The translations under genes and the position numbers were made by a program. Below, piece after piece: positions 12,570 to 22,922 of a DNA stretch of 64,000 bases (its first letter is position 1; each line of letters starts with the position of its first letter). The stretch comes from Pochonia chlamydosporia 170. Lineage: Eukaryota > Ascomycota > Sordariomycetes > Hypocreales > Clavicipitaceae. The DNA lies in the NCBI RefSeq assembly GCF_001653235.2, contig NC_035793.1:3658001-3722000 (forward strand). Direction: 5' to 3'. The notes under the pieces are model-generated. The model saw only the letters and a list, made by a program, of their open reading frames with translations. It searched no databases and was not told the origin of the DNA.

Positions 12570-14622
12570 ATGACAGGTGACTACCAAATGTCACTTCCTT
12601 ACCCCAACCCCTCTCTAAGCCAAATGTCCTCCATCCAGAACACCGATACATCTCGCCACGGCCAGCCTGAGCCTTCACCCGTACGGAATCGTCACAATGT
12701 TAGCGGCGTACGCCAGAAGGTTCTCATGGGCTCGTAAGTATTGAATGGCTGAGTATCCGAACTATTTTGATATGATGGTTGGTTGATCCTCGTGGCGAGT
12801 AGGCTACTCGTCGGACTTCTCTTCTCTAGTCTTGATACCTCCATCGTCGCAACGTCTCTGGTCACCATCTCGCACGAACTAAACGACTTTGTTAATGCTC
12901 CATGGATCATTTTGGCATATCTTTTAACTTACATGGGTTCGACACCTCTCACATCTCGCCGTTCGTGAATGGGGTGCTTTTTACTAACATGGTTCCAGGA
13001 TTCGCCGTTTGCATTTCAAAGTTGAGTGACATCTACGGTCGGCGAAACATGCTCATTCTGTCGTGGATTATTTTCATTGCCTTTTCAATGGGGTGTGCAA
13101 CTTCAAAAAGCATGATTGCACTGTACGTGCTGCCATGTGGTGTTTTGGTGATGTGTTATTCTAATATTGTGACTACGTAGGATTGTCTGCCGAGCTTTTC
13201 AAGGTATTGGGGCATCGGGCCTCTACAGTCTCACTCAAATTGGACTTATTGAAGTTGGCCCAGTTCATCGACCAAGTCTAATTGGTGCCATGATTGGAGC
13301 GACACTTGCTGCAGCATTTGTTATGGGTCCTCTCGTTGGTGGTGTTATATCTCAACTGTCGGACTGGAGATGGTTGTTTAATATAAAGTACGGTTTCGAA
13401 ATCCTCGCTCTATAGCTTTGACTGCTTACCTGCATAGTATCCCATTTGGTCTTATAACGATTCTCATCATTACCAATTTCTGGCCTCACGAAGATGTTGC
13501 CGATCTGCTTTCTTGGACAGCCTTCAGGAGCATCGACTTCATTGGTAGTGCGACACTGCTCTGTAGCTCCGGGTTTCTAGTCTTTGCCATGCAGCAGGCC
13601 GGCTCACAGGCTTTCGCTTGGGAAAGTCCAGCCGTTGTCATCAGCTTTATTGTCTCGATTTTGAGTTGCATCGTGTTTGTTGCATGGGAGGTGCATTTGG
13701 CACGCAAACGACATCGCCATATCGAGCCAATTTTCCCAATAGGGCTTATGGGGAATCGGGTATATGCCGCCGGATTACTGTAAGTTGAAATGAGACGAGT
13801 CTTTGATTGAGCAAGACTGACTCTTGTAACTTTACCGGCGACAACAGGGTCACTTTATTCACTGGCTTTCCATATATTTGCTTCTCCATCATTCTGCCCG
13901 AACGATTCCAAATGGTAAACAATCAGAATGCACTTATGGCAGGCGTCCGCATTCTCCCTATGCTCAGTGCTTGCGCCTTCGGATCATTCCTTGGGGGAGC
14001 CATATCAAGCAAACGAAACAACACGTCATACACACTAGTAGCATCGTCCTGTCTTCAGCTGCTGGGAGTTGGTCTCATGACAACTGTATCTGGTGATTCA
14101 GAAACGACAGCAGGCCAATACGGTTACCAGGCCATCTTTGGTTTAGGTGTTGGCTTATCATTCTCAGCGGCGACAATTATGACGAACATTCTAGCTACCG
14201 AACCAAATGAAAGAGCGTCTGCGCAAGGTGCCGTTGCACAAGCAAGGGTTCTTGGCGGATGCATCGGCTTGTCTCTATGCACAATTCTGTTCAACGTTCA
14301 CGCCAATGGCCGTTTGAGCGGTCGATTGACGGACAAAGAGCTAGATATGCTGCATCGATCTCCATTATCGGGATTGCAGTTGCCAGATAAACTACGAGAA
14401 CTCGTCAGGGAAGTTTATATTGGCGCATTTGAGCGAGAAATTGAGGTTATTGGCTTGGCTTGTGCCGTCATGGTGGTCATCTCTTTGTTCACTCTAGAGA
14501 AGCATCCGACACCTATTGAGCGAATAACGGCTCCGGTCAAGGACGAATCGTCATCGTATCACAGGGGAAGTGACTCTGGGACTGAGATCAACGACGTCAC
14601 TCTTTCTCGTCGAATGGCATAA
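12570..14622 (+). CDS. MFS transporter, DHA2-type (14-TM) efflux pump
   Basis: Six exons give one frame of 581 aa: 12570-12733, 12803-12936, 12999-13122, 13181-13387, 13438-13779, 13848-14622. Introns are 50-69 nt, one with a clear TACTAAC-like branch site. Family marks are LDTSIVATSLVTI in TM1 (about residues 64-76), the loop motif SDIYGRR (about 109-115), GPLVGG (about 190-195) followed by SDWRWLFNINIPFG, and many hydrophobic helices. This matches the DHA2 drug:H+ antiporter group, which includes exporters encoded in fungal toxin and metabolite clusters. The N-terminal 50 residues are polar and the C-terminal tail is acidic and Ser-rich, both cytosolic by prediction. It is divergent from the PKS and probably exports its product or protects the host; this is inference. 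The second donor site (GTTCGA) is weak. Confidence 0.9.
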
Positions 14623-15367
14623 CAACACATATGTGGCACGTCTCTTGGCCTGTTGCGCAGTCAATATTATGTTTCATTTCCCTTTCAGAATTTCCTGTAA
14701 CGAAACCAGGCTACGGTAGTACATCGTTGGGTCATGGAGTTATGCACACTTTGGAAGTGTATGCGGTACTGCGAGAGTATTTCTCCCCTTCCCCTTTTTT
14801 GACGTCTTATTTCCTACTCATGCGTTGAAGGCATGAATCTTTGATCAGGCAGTATCGCCAGATTTATGTTGACACAGAGCAAATGGAGACTTGTTACATA
14901 CATAATGAGTGAAATTACCAGTCCATCTACAAAATACATTGTATTCTAAAATTGTAATCAGGGCCCATTTCAAGGCTTAGGCGTCCCGAAATGGGGCATG
15001 ATGTACCACGATGGAGACATTCCTAAGAGTGAAGGAACATGTACCACATGTCGTGAAAAGGCAAAAGATCTCCTTAACCCAAACGATGTAATGTTGCATC
15101 GAGATACCAAGTCATGACTGCAAACCAGTCTCAAAGGGTCATGCCTTGCGCATGCAGCTAGCAATCGAGGTTGAAGCACTCTGCGTGAGCCGTATCCTCG
15201 AATATCAGTCACTTTATAACACTTTAACCAACAAGATGCCAAAACCTACACCGCTCATAACCCCAGACCAACACGTCTCATGCAAACTAAGAGTATGCAT
15301 CTGCATCTCTCGTCTCACGACAGCCCATTCTCGAGCGGTATGCCTCATCTCCAACCACGCCCCTTTC
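14623..15367. other. Intergenic, MFS to cupin (convergent)
   Basis: This 745-bp region holds the 3' ends of two convergent genes. No conserved protein or RNA was recognised. The left part should contain the MFS 3' UTR. Confidence 0.6.
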
Positions 15368-15901
15368 TCACACGTCCACAACAGGGCCGGCATCGCCGTA
15401 AACAGGGTCCCTCTCAAACCACTTCACATTCTGGATCGTCTCCCTCTTGTCACGCTCCCCTTCACGGCCGTAGCACATGTCCCATGCTTCACCGGGTGGA
15501 TAACTACCCACCATTTCAAATCCGCCATCCATATCCTCTAGCAGCCGATGAGCCAAGCCCGCAGGCACAATCATCACGTCGCCCTGGGAAACGACCGGCT
15601 CATATCTCTCTGGGTTCTGTTCTCCGCCGAAGCAGAGTCTTGCGCGGCCGTGAGAAACAGTCAGGACTTCGTGGGTGGTGCTGTGGTAGTGTGTGGTGGT
15701 GTACATTGTATACCGCCACTGGGGTGACACGACTCCTGTATCGTGGAGTTGAGATTCGATGGTGGAAGGGGATACGGGAGGCTGGAAGGCGGAGTGGTAT
15801 AGTACGAGGGGGTAGGAGGTGCAGTTTGGAAGGTTTTTGTAAGACGGGACGTGGTGGATGGTTGTGCGGAGGGAGGAGAGGGGTGTGAGGTTTGCTTTCA
15901 T
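15368..15901 (-). CDS. Small cupin-fold protein
   Basis: A single-exon gene of 177 aa. Both cupin motifs are present. Motif 1 has H71, H73, H77 and E78 in THYHSTTHEVL, followed by VSHG. Motif 2 has GDVMIVPAGLAH with H118. These are metal ligands in the family. The segment DMDGGFEMVGSYPPG follows, as in fungal single-domain cupins of unknown reaction. Start 15901 is chosen because homologous sequence begins there (MKANLTPLSSLRTTIHHVP). The frame stays open upstream to 16231 but that 110-aa extension is compositionally noisy and unlikely to be translated. It could be a dioxygenase, an isomerase or a binding protein; the sequence does not say which. Confidence 0.85.
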   Translation of the reverse strand: MKANLTPLSSLRTTIHHVPSYKNLPNCTSYPLVLYHSAFQPPVSPSTIESQLHDTGVVSPQWRYTMYTTTHYHSTTHEVLTVSHGRARLCFGGEQNPERYEPVVSQGDVMIVPAGLAHRLLEDMDGGFEMVGSYPPGEAWDMCYGREGERDKRETIQNVKWFERDPVYGDAGPVVDV

Positions 15902-16237
15902 TGTTTGTGAGGTGTATAACATTGTGTAATGTGTATGGTTTTGGGGAGAATGTGAAGTGTAGATTGGTGTTTGGGCAGTTGACATCATGATGGGTTTGTA
16001 GTGGGGAGTTCGCCACATATGATTGTTGCACGCTGAGATGAGGGATCTGATTTGCGTAACTTGGGGCATGACAGCTGACTCAAACGACCTTGAGGTAGTT
16101 TGTGCTGTACTAGAGCGTTGTACTAGGATGGGCGGTCTCAAGATACAACCATGACATGCACTTTTTGCTAGACTACATGGTTTTTGTATTCCGGGTTGAA
16201 ATGGGGGTGTGAGTGAATCGTCTTCAGTCAATTAACA

Positions 16238-16870
16238 TTATGCTGAGCCGCCGACAAGCTGGGGCTTGAAATAAACAGTCATGATGCCCTCGACGGCCAA
16301 TCCCTTGGCAGTAGCCTTCAATGCCTGGTGCGCGGCGCAGCTATCATCGTAGTACTTAAGGTCCTCCATGCTAGCAAACTCGGTTTTGCAAACGACGGTG
16401 TATCCCTGGGAGCGGGGATCCTCTTCGGCGACACCAACTGCCAATGAAAGAATATACGGCTTGCCGTCCTGCCAAGAAAGAAGAGAAAGAAGCGTGTTAG
16501 TTGGGTTTTCATGCTGTGGTATGTACGATGTTGGTTTATTTCAGATGAACGGGTGATCCAGGGGTGTTATTGGTAATGGATTGGAAAGACGGGAGTTGTG
16601 AACTTGTGACCAATTGATCGCTTACTCCGGGAAGAGGAAAGTGACACAGCACAGGAAGGAAAGACAAGACAAGACGAAACTAGACGACGTGGTACAAGAC
16701 GGGGAGGGTGCGGGTGTAGGTGAAGGGGCGAGGCGAGAATTTGGGGGATGCATTTGTTGTAGTACCTTTTGGTTGGTTGCGTCGACTGTCTTGTACGCCT
16801 CAATCAGCTTTTGTTGGTCGGCTGTGTTGGGCAGCTTGAACATGGTGACGCGGTGGACACGGTCAGCCAT
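16238..16870 (-). CDS. Stress-responsive A/B-barrel (Dabb) domain protein
   Basis: Two exons, 16870-16766 and 16468-16238, join in frame across a 297-nt intron (GTACTA donor, CAG acceptor) and give 111 aa. The Dabb pattern is clear: VHRVTMFKLP at the start (first strand), a helix with LIEAYKTVDATNQK, then DGKPYILSLAVG, CKTEFASMEDLKYYDDS and a final strand VEGIMTVYF. Family members form dimeric ferredoxin-like barrels. Some act in stress tolerance and some as small cyclases in polyketide pathways, so either a housekeeping or accessory role is open. The same frame continues upstream to an ATG at 17038, adding 56 residues rich in Ser, Thr and Arg that could be a mitochondrial presequence; I prefer 16870. 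Confidence 0.85.
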
Positions 16871-18082
16871 TTTGACGGATGGGAAGGAGTAAGACGAGAT
16901 GGGATTTCGGTGGGGGCGTCTGAGGGAATTTGAGGTCGACGTTGAAGTAAAAGTTGAAGTTGAGATTGAAGTTGAAATTAACGTTGGACGGTTGATGTTT
17001 CGTAGTAGATGGATGATTCGCGGAGAAGGGCGGCTCATGGGACCGACGTACAGAAGCAGAAGCGGCTTCTACAGGAGTAATGTCCGTACTTATGTACTTG
17101 CGGAGTGTCTTGGTCCTATTGGCATTGATTGGTAAAAAGAGCAACATGGGGGAATTTGGATGACTTGGATTGGATTGGATTGGATTGGATGTGGGATTTT
17201 GATCATGGTCTGGTCTGGTCGGTCTGGTCTCGTCCCTCTGGCTGCCCCTCCCCCGCTGCTGGCTGGACTGAGAGACGAGGCGAAGCTCCATGTCTCCAAC
17301 CGTTCCTGCCCCGACAAGGAACTCTCACTTGCCCGGAAGCTCCATTGCGGCACAATTCCGACTCTGCAACTGGTGGATTTTCGCCATCACAACGGCCGTC
17401 TCGGAATCTCGGTTTCGGTATACACCGGCATTAGTAATTTACCACACGATGCTACCGAATATGCCAGCCGTTGCAGAAAGGGAAGTAAACAAATGCTCCA
17501 TGGTGAAATTGCAATAGATTCGATGGTGATGTCCCATGTTAACGCTACATTCGGCGCAAAATATAGCCTTCAACAGGGACTGAAACAGGCTGGGAAGCGT
17601 CAAACTGTACTCATCCCTGTCTGATGACCTGAAAAGCCACCAGATAATGTGAAGCCTCAAAATGACTTGCATTCCCGCTGAAAAACCACTGGTGGACTGA
17701 CTTATAACATGCAACTATGATCATCGTCTGCCGAAGCCAGCAGACAATAATTCCTTTAGCCGTAGCCACCTCTGGTTCTCAGACGGTTTTATCCGGTCAG
17801 CATGTCATGTCGCCATTGCCTCGCTTGCACTCAGCTGGAGAAATAAATTCCGTTGAGATCGTTCTGTTCACATTTCAAAAAGGAAGGTGCGAAGACCATG
17901 GATCATGTCTTTTTTTCTGCCGTGACAAAGACAGAGTAAACATTTCTCACCAAATTCAATCCAACAGCCATTAACACTTGGACGTTCTGCTATCAGCATC
18001 CTCGCTGTCGCTCACTGCCTGATCTTTGCTTTTGCTTCTTCTTTTGAAATCGCCTGGTTCATTTTTTTTCCCCAGCATCTTC
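16871..18082. other. Intergenic with low-complexity repeats
   Basis: This 1.2-kb region separates the Dabb gene from the gene at 18083. It holds a degenerate GTTGAA repeat near 16935-16985, a (GGATT)n run near 17163-17190 and TGGTC-type repeats near 17208-17235. No protein or RNA gene was recognised. Confidence 0.55.
17163..17190. repeat. (GGATT)n microsatellite
   Basis: A pentanucleotide GGATT is repeated about five times in tandem upstream of the Dabb gene. The adjacent TGGTC-type repetition suggests local replication slippage. Confidence 0.8.
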
Positions 18083-19549
18083 ATGGCTCATTCTGCTCCA
18101 AATATGTCCCCAGAGGGCACAATACGCCTGCCGGCATGCCGTGGACGATGTTTTCGACTTGACAACAACACTGACCAGGGCATCCCAGTTCAGCACGAGC
18201 AACCATCCTGCCGAGGTCTGAATTAGTATTTCTGCCCAACTCACAGCAGATATCATACATTTCATCTACTCGCCCACTCTTACCAGCCATTTTGTGGCGA
18301 GTGTGCCCTTTTATTCTACGACAGAGCACCCGATGCCCACTGGGTACCCAAGCTGGACATCGACGCCGTCATGTCTTCTCAACTTGAATACTTATCCCAT
18401 GTTGGAGAAAGCATCGAAGAGCTTATAGCAGAGATTGACCGGGTACGAGCAGAAGATAGTGAGAGCTAGTGGCAGGCGTTCCCAGGGTTGTTCATGAACC
18501 CCTTTGAACCTCCACCAAGGATCGCCAACGACGTACTTGACGAGATACCGAGGGACGATCCAACCTACAGACAGCTTGGGACGACTTTGATTCCTCACAC
18601 CAGATACCCCAATATGAAACTCTTGGAGTTCCGTACCTTTGCTGGCTCCATGGCTTACCAACCCTGCTGCAAAGACATTGATCTCATGGGAGTTTTCAAG
18701 GCCCTTCGCCCTTTGGAACCAGGAGGTGATCACCTTTTCAAGGTTGCCAGAGCCTGGTCGTGTATAGTCCAGTCCATCGACGGTCTGCCCAAAGATTTAC
18801 GCTGGGTTCTTGCAACTATTTACAACTTCTCAAATGACATGATGAGTTCTGTATTGAGCGAAGACACCATGTGGACAATGCGGCCGTGGCTCATGTATTG
18901 GTACGATGTAGCAGATGCGCTATTGGAACTATTTAATATACCCGCATCTGCTCCAATACCCGACTGGTTTCTACGACCTTCAGCCGACACCATTGAGGAG
19001 GTATTGATGCCGGAGGCTGAGGCTGAACTTACTCTCTGCCGCACAAATTCACTTACATCTGACGGCAATCAAACCGTACTTCACCATAGCGTGCCGTCAC
19101 CAGATTCCAATCGAGTTGACATAGCAGAATTGGTCGATAGTTCGTCTTATCATCAACCAGGAATCAACGCTTGGATAGACGCGCAGCCAAATTGGGCAAT
19201 TGAGGAACAGGACTTTGACCCTACTCCTGGAGGGTTCATATCAAGGAAACGGAACTCGCAGTCCCCACAACGAGTATCGTCCCCAGCTTCTGATATTAGT
19301 CCCTTTCAGCTTAATCCGGAAGCAATCGAGTTCGATCCCAATCCTTATTTATCAACGTCACCCGCGTCTGTTTCGTCCAAGGTTTCTTCGAACTGGTCGA
19401 GGGCATCAACGCCAAGCATTTCTGACACTGTCACTCTCTACGAAGACGAGGTGGAGGAGGCGGGCAGTTCTGGTGATTTGCGGTCCCTGCTGGATTTCAC
19501 TGGCGTTGACAATTTTGCCTCCGAACGCATTGACGAATTTGGCTTGTGA
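18083..19549 (+). CDS. Conserved hypothetical protein, apparently interrupted by an in-frame TAG
   Basis: I do not recognise the function. A coding-like stretch starts at the ATG at 18083 (MAHSAPNMSPEGTIRLPAC), then an intron of roughly 60-70 nt, then PFCGECALLFYD, a Cys pair (CxxC) typical of a small zinc site, and an amphipathic segment SQLEYLSHVGESIEELIAEID. This ends in TAG at 18467-18469. The same frame continues at once (WQAFPGLFMNPFEPPPRIAND...) to TGA at 19549. The downstream part from ATG 18494 encodes 351 aa: a helical, Trp-containing globular part to about residue 170, then a Ser/Pro-rich acidic tail. The exon-1 frame also does not join in phase with exon 2 at the obvious donor. 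Either the gene is decaying, the assembly has errors, or a tiny 33-nt intron (18443-18475) removes the stop. Confidence 0.5.
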
Positions 19550-19781
19550 AGGACTCGGAGGCATCAGTGGTGTATCTTGCCCACAATTTGTATAGCGTCT
19601 TAATATCCTCTAAAGTGTATGGTCTAGCGAGAATAAGCGAACATGTGTCTTTAACTCTATCTATCTGAGAAAATGCGTCCTGATGCCTGGAACCCCAAGT
19701 GCCATGTCTCATCAAGTATCCAAGACCTATCCTCTAGCTTACAGACTTCCCTACAGCACCGACTCCAATCCAACATCTCAA

Positions 19782-20483
19782 CTACTCCCTCGCCGCAATC
19801 ATGCTCATATAAATCCCCCATCCCAGTCCCGCCACACAGCCCACCAAATTCCTCCCCTCAACAGTCTTAACCAGCGTGAAATTCACCAGGCTCACCGCGG
19901 GCCAAAGCTTCATCCCCGCCAGAACAATATCCCAAAACTCCCCCAACGCCGCCTCCCACACCACGCCCATGTCCACCGCCGCAAAGTCAATCACCCCCGG
20001 CGAGATCCAATACCCCGTCGCCTTGGTGAAGCTCGTAATGCGGGGGGCATCCGGCATAGCCAGCTGGATAGAGTGAATGTACACACTGAACAAGAGGGTG
20101 TTGAAAACTGCGCCAATGGTCTGATCTAGTGCGAATTTCCATAGTGTGTTGCGCAGACTGAGCTCGCCTTTTGAGCGGGCTGGAAAGGAGGATTCCAGAA
20201 AATCTTGCCTGCAAAATGGTCAATATTTGAAGAATTTGTTTAACGGGGGGAGCGTACCATAGGAAATTGGGGGGTGTGCTAATGATGCTGAACATGAGGA
20301 ATTGGAAGACTGGGATCCAGTTTACTTCGAATGGTTTCTGGGCTTTGTTAGTATTATAGGTGGAGGGGATATGGGCGAACTGACGTTGGTTTTGTAGGCG
20401 TCAATTAGTTGGGCTAGGATATTGGATGTTGCGCCTAGGAGGGCGGCTTGGAGGGTCGCTGAGAAGATTGGATGGCGGGCCAT
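19782..20483 (-). CDS. Mpv17/PMP22 family membrane protein
   Basis: Three exons, 20483-20385, 20337-20258 and 20208-19782, separated by 47- and 49-nt introns, give 201 aa. The N-terminus MARHPIFSATLQAALLGATSNILAQ is the family's first hydrophobic segment. The C-terminal signature is present: AGMKLWPAVSLVNFTLV followed by VGLGWGIYMS-like residues (VAGLGWGIYMSM). Mpv17/PMP22/Sym1 proteins are four-helix membrane proteins of peroxisomes or mitochondria. Which organelle applies cannot be read from sequence. The first donor is GTCAGT, a tolerated variant. Confidence 0.88.
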
Positions 20484-21056
20484 TTTGACGGGTTGGCGAT
20501 TTGGAGGTTTGGAGTTGAAGATTGTGAGGTCTGGTATATCGGTTTATAAATTATATTGCTAGCGTCACGTGGTGGGGGATGGGAGGTGAAGTGGCGCGGG
20601 TGGTTTGGGCTAGGGGGTTGTTTTCGAAACGTGAACGCGGTTTGTGCCGTAGGATTTGGAGGATGAATTGTTTCAGTTACGCTTGGACGAGGCGGAGTGA
20701 TGAATTGATGTGAGGGATCGACAGGGCCGTGGGTTCATAGGGTGGTATGTGTGGGAGAGGTGTTCTGTTCATCTTGTATTTTGCATTATGGCTTATGTGG
20801 CTTCATTGCGACTTGTTTTAGTATAGTTTACTTTTGCTTTCGTCTGGTATTATGTTTTATGAAATCCAGTGATTGACCTCTTCACCGGCTAGATTTATAG
20901 CATCGCGAGTCTGCTTGTCGTGATATATGCTTGGCCACTTTCACATCAACTACCGCCGTTGCTGCCCTTGGTTCATTATCCATAGTCCTCAAAGATGGTC
21001 ACTCCCTAACCCCCCATTTCATTCCAACCGGCCCAAACTCCCTACAGATAAAGAGT
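20484..21056. other. Intergenic, promoter of the Mpv17-family gene and 3' UTR of YIF1
   Basis: This 573-bp stretch lies between two genes on the same (minus) strand. No ORF of note and no RNA gene were recognised. Confidence 0.6.
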
Positions 21057-22215
21057 TTAAATTCCCATTGTGAGTAGCCACATGAAGAAGAGCTGAACAA
21101 TGTACGAGTAGAAAAAGAGAAACTGCGTGCGCTGGTTGCGCTTTGCACGTGAGTCTGTCTGCATTGGACCGCCAGTGTTGCTAGACGTCTCGGGGAGAAG
21201 GACGTATCGTAACGATCGCATCTAGTCGACGCATTAGCTTTCAAGTAATATTGACATTCCCAGCATCGTGGTAGATGGGTAAACGTACCAAGAACAACGA
21301 ATTAGCCAAGAAGGTGTAGAGAAACACGGCCCAGCCAATCCAACCACCGGTTCCTTTGCCGCCGTTGAGAATCTCAGCCACCACAATAGTGACAATGATG
21401 CCGACGAATTTGTAGCCAGAGTAGGCGATGAGATCGAGTAGTTGAGACTGGCTTGAAATGCTCAACAGATAGCATCCCAGTTTCAGGGCGACAATCTCGA
21501 CAATCACTACGACCATGCCAGTGGTGGCGGTATATCCTAGCAACTCGGGTTTGAACTGGCCCTTGAGACCGGCAATCAGAGTTGAGAGGAGAATATATGT
21601 GACGAGGGCCATGACTACAACATCTGTCAGCGTCCACACTTTGAGGACCGGATCGACCAGAGAGCTATCCTACCTGGAATGTACATGTCGGGGCTGTTGA
21701 CATCCTCGCGAGGAGCCAAGTACCAGCCCTCTTGTCCGTTCGCGCCAACAGCTTGCTTGCGCGACCAAGGTTTATGCCTCCAGGGAAATAGGACGAGGAA
21801 TAGTTTGTTGACGACATAGGAGTTGGAGACGTTGAAGTAGTGTTTCAACGCAGAGACGTTGACATATCGACCAATCTGTCATGCTGTTAGCATAAAAGCT
21901 TCCCAAGGTATTTTTCTATAACTTATAACACACATTCTGCTCGACGTATTCCTGGCCATGCTTAAAAGCAGTTTGACCAAATTGCGCAGCGACCTGTGCT
22001 GTCGGGTCGTTCATGAACTGTCCGTAGGCGCCAAAGACGTTGCCGCTGCTACCGCCCTGTTGCTGGTATGGTGTACCTCCTCCGCCATATGCTTGTCCCA
22101 TTGATTGCGCAGAACCAGGCGGCGGAGGTGGTGATCTGAGCTGGGGGACTGTAGAAACATGTTGCGGAACGGGATGGTGCAACGGGGGTGACTGCCCATA
22201 TGTCCCCCGTTGCAT
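21057..22215 (-). CDS. YIF1: YIF1 family protein of ER-Golgi vesicle transport
   Basis: Four exons, 22215-21934, 21875-21674, 21614-21289 and 21221-21057, with introns of 58, 59 and 67 nt, give 324 aa. The order matches Yif1: a Pro/Gly/Gln-rich cytosolic N-terminus, the motif FMNDPTAQVAAQFGQTAFKHG, then EYVEQNIGRYVNVSALKHYF, KLFLVLFPWRHKPW, and a C-terminal half of several hydrophobic helices ending in the last exon with a short lumenal tail. Yif1 binds Yip1 and Rab GTPases on COPII/Golgi membranes. ATG 22215 opens directly before the conserved N-terminal block (MQRGTYGQSPPLHHP); the frame remains open upstream to 22371, which is less likely. The gene is divergent from the SRP receptor gene. 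Confidence 0.93.
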
Positions 22216-22922
22216 GGTGGCGACGATGTGTTTTTGAGATTTTTGGAGGTTGCAGTCGAAGGACGGGGTGGAGAGGTGATCGATTGTAGATATTGCAAAG
22301 CGTGACCAAGTTGTGTGGAAGAGGGCGAAGCTGTGGTCGGTTATGATGCAGCTAAAATCACAGGCAAACACCTTGACTTTAATGTCTCTGAGGCTGGGAT
22401 CAGGAAATGTGGTCGCTTTGGGCTTTGCAGCGTCGCGTCTCCGTCATCCCTCTGTGGCTTGAGCGGCAGCTGAGAAGCTTCGACGTGTGGCTGTGCGCAT
22501 TGCGAGCCAAATAGCACACCAAGGACAAGAGGACAAGAGGACAAGTTGCCCATTGCTCCACGTGATGTGGTCTTGTCTGGGGCTTGACTTGGCTATCAAT
22601 CAGTGCTTCCAAGCTCTGAAGCTGTGGACCCTGGTGGCCGAACGGCGGCCAGACTGGCAGGAACGGCGAGTCCGACTTGCCGACTGTGACGACCGGGCCG
22701 CGACCTTCGAAAGTGGCCTGTCTTTGGTCTGGTCTGTCAGTCCGTCCGTCTTCCGACATCTTGGACCGAGTCTGGCCCAACATTGATGGGCACAAATTCT
22801 TTTCTTCTTCTTTCTCTACTCTCTCCTTTTCCTCGAGCGTCGGTTTCTCCCTCTGCGCCCGCCGTCTCTTGCTGTGACTCCTGTCAAGTCCTGTAGAGCT
22901 TGGATCACGGCGCATCGCCACC
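22216..22922. promoter_or_regulatory. Shared divergent promoter region of YIF1 and SRP receptor alpha
   Basis: These 707 bp separate the start codons of two divergent secretory-pathway genes, so both promoters must lie here. A CT-rich tract (about 22797-22865) precedes the SRP receptor start, a common feature of fungal core promoters. A 249-aa antisense ORF (22400-23149) is a composition artefact. Confidence 0.55.

Noticed and set aside
15902..16231. 110-codon N-terminal extension of the cupin at 15368
   Set aside because: Homologous-looking sequence begins at 15901; the extension is Thr/His/Ser-rich noise.
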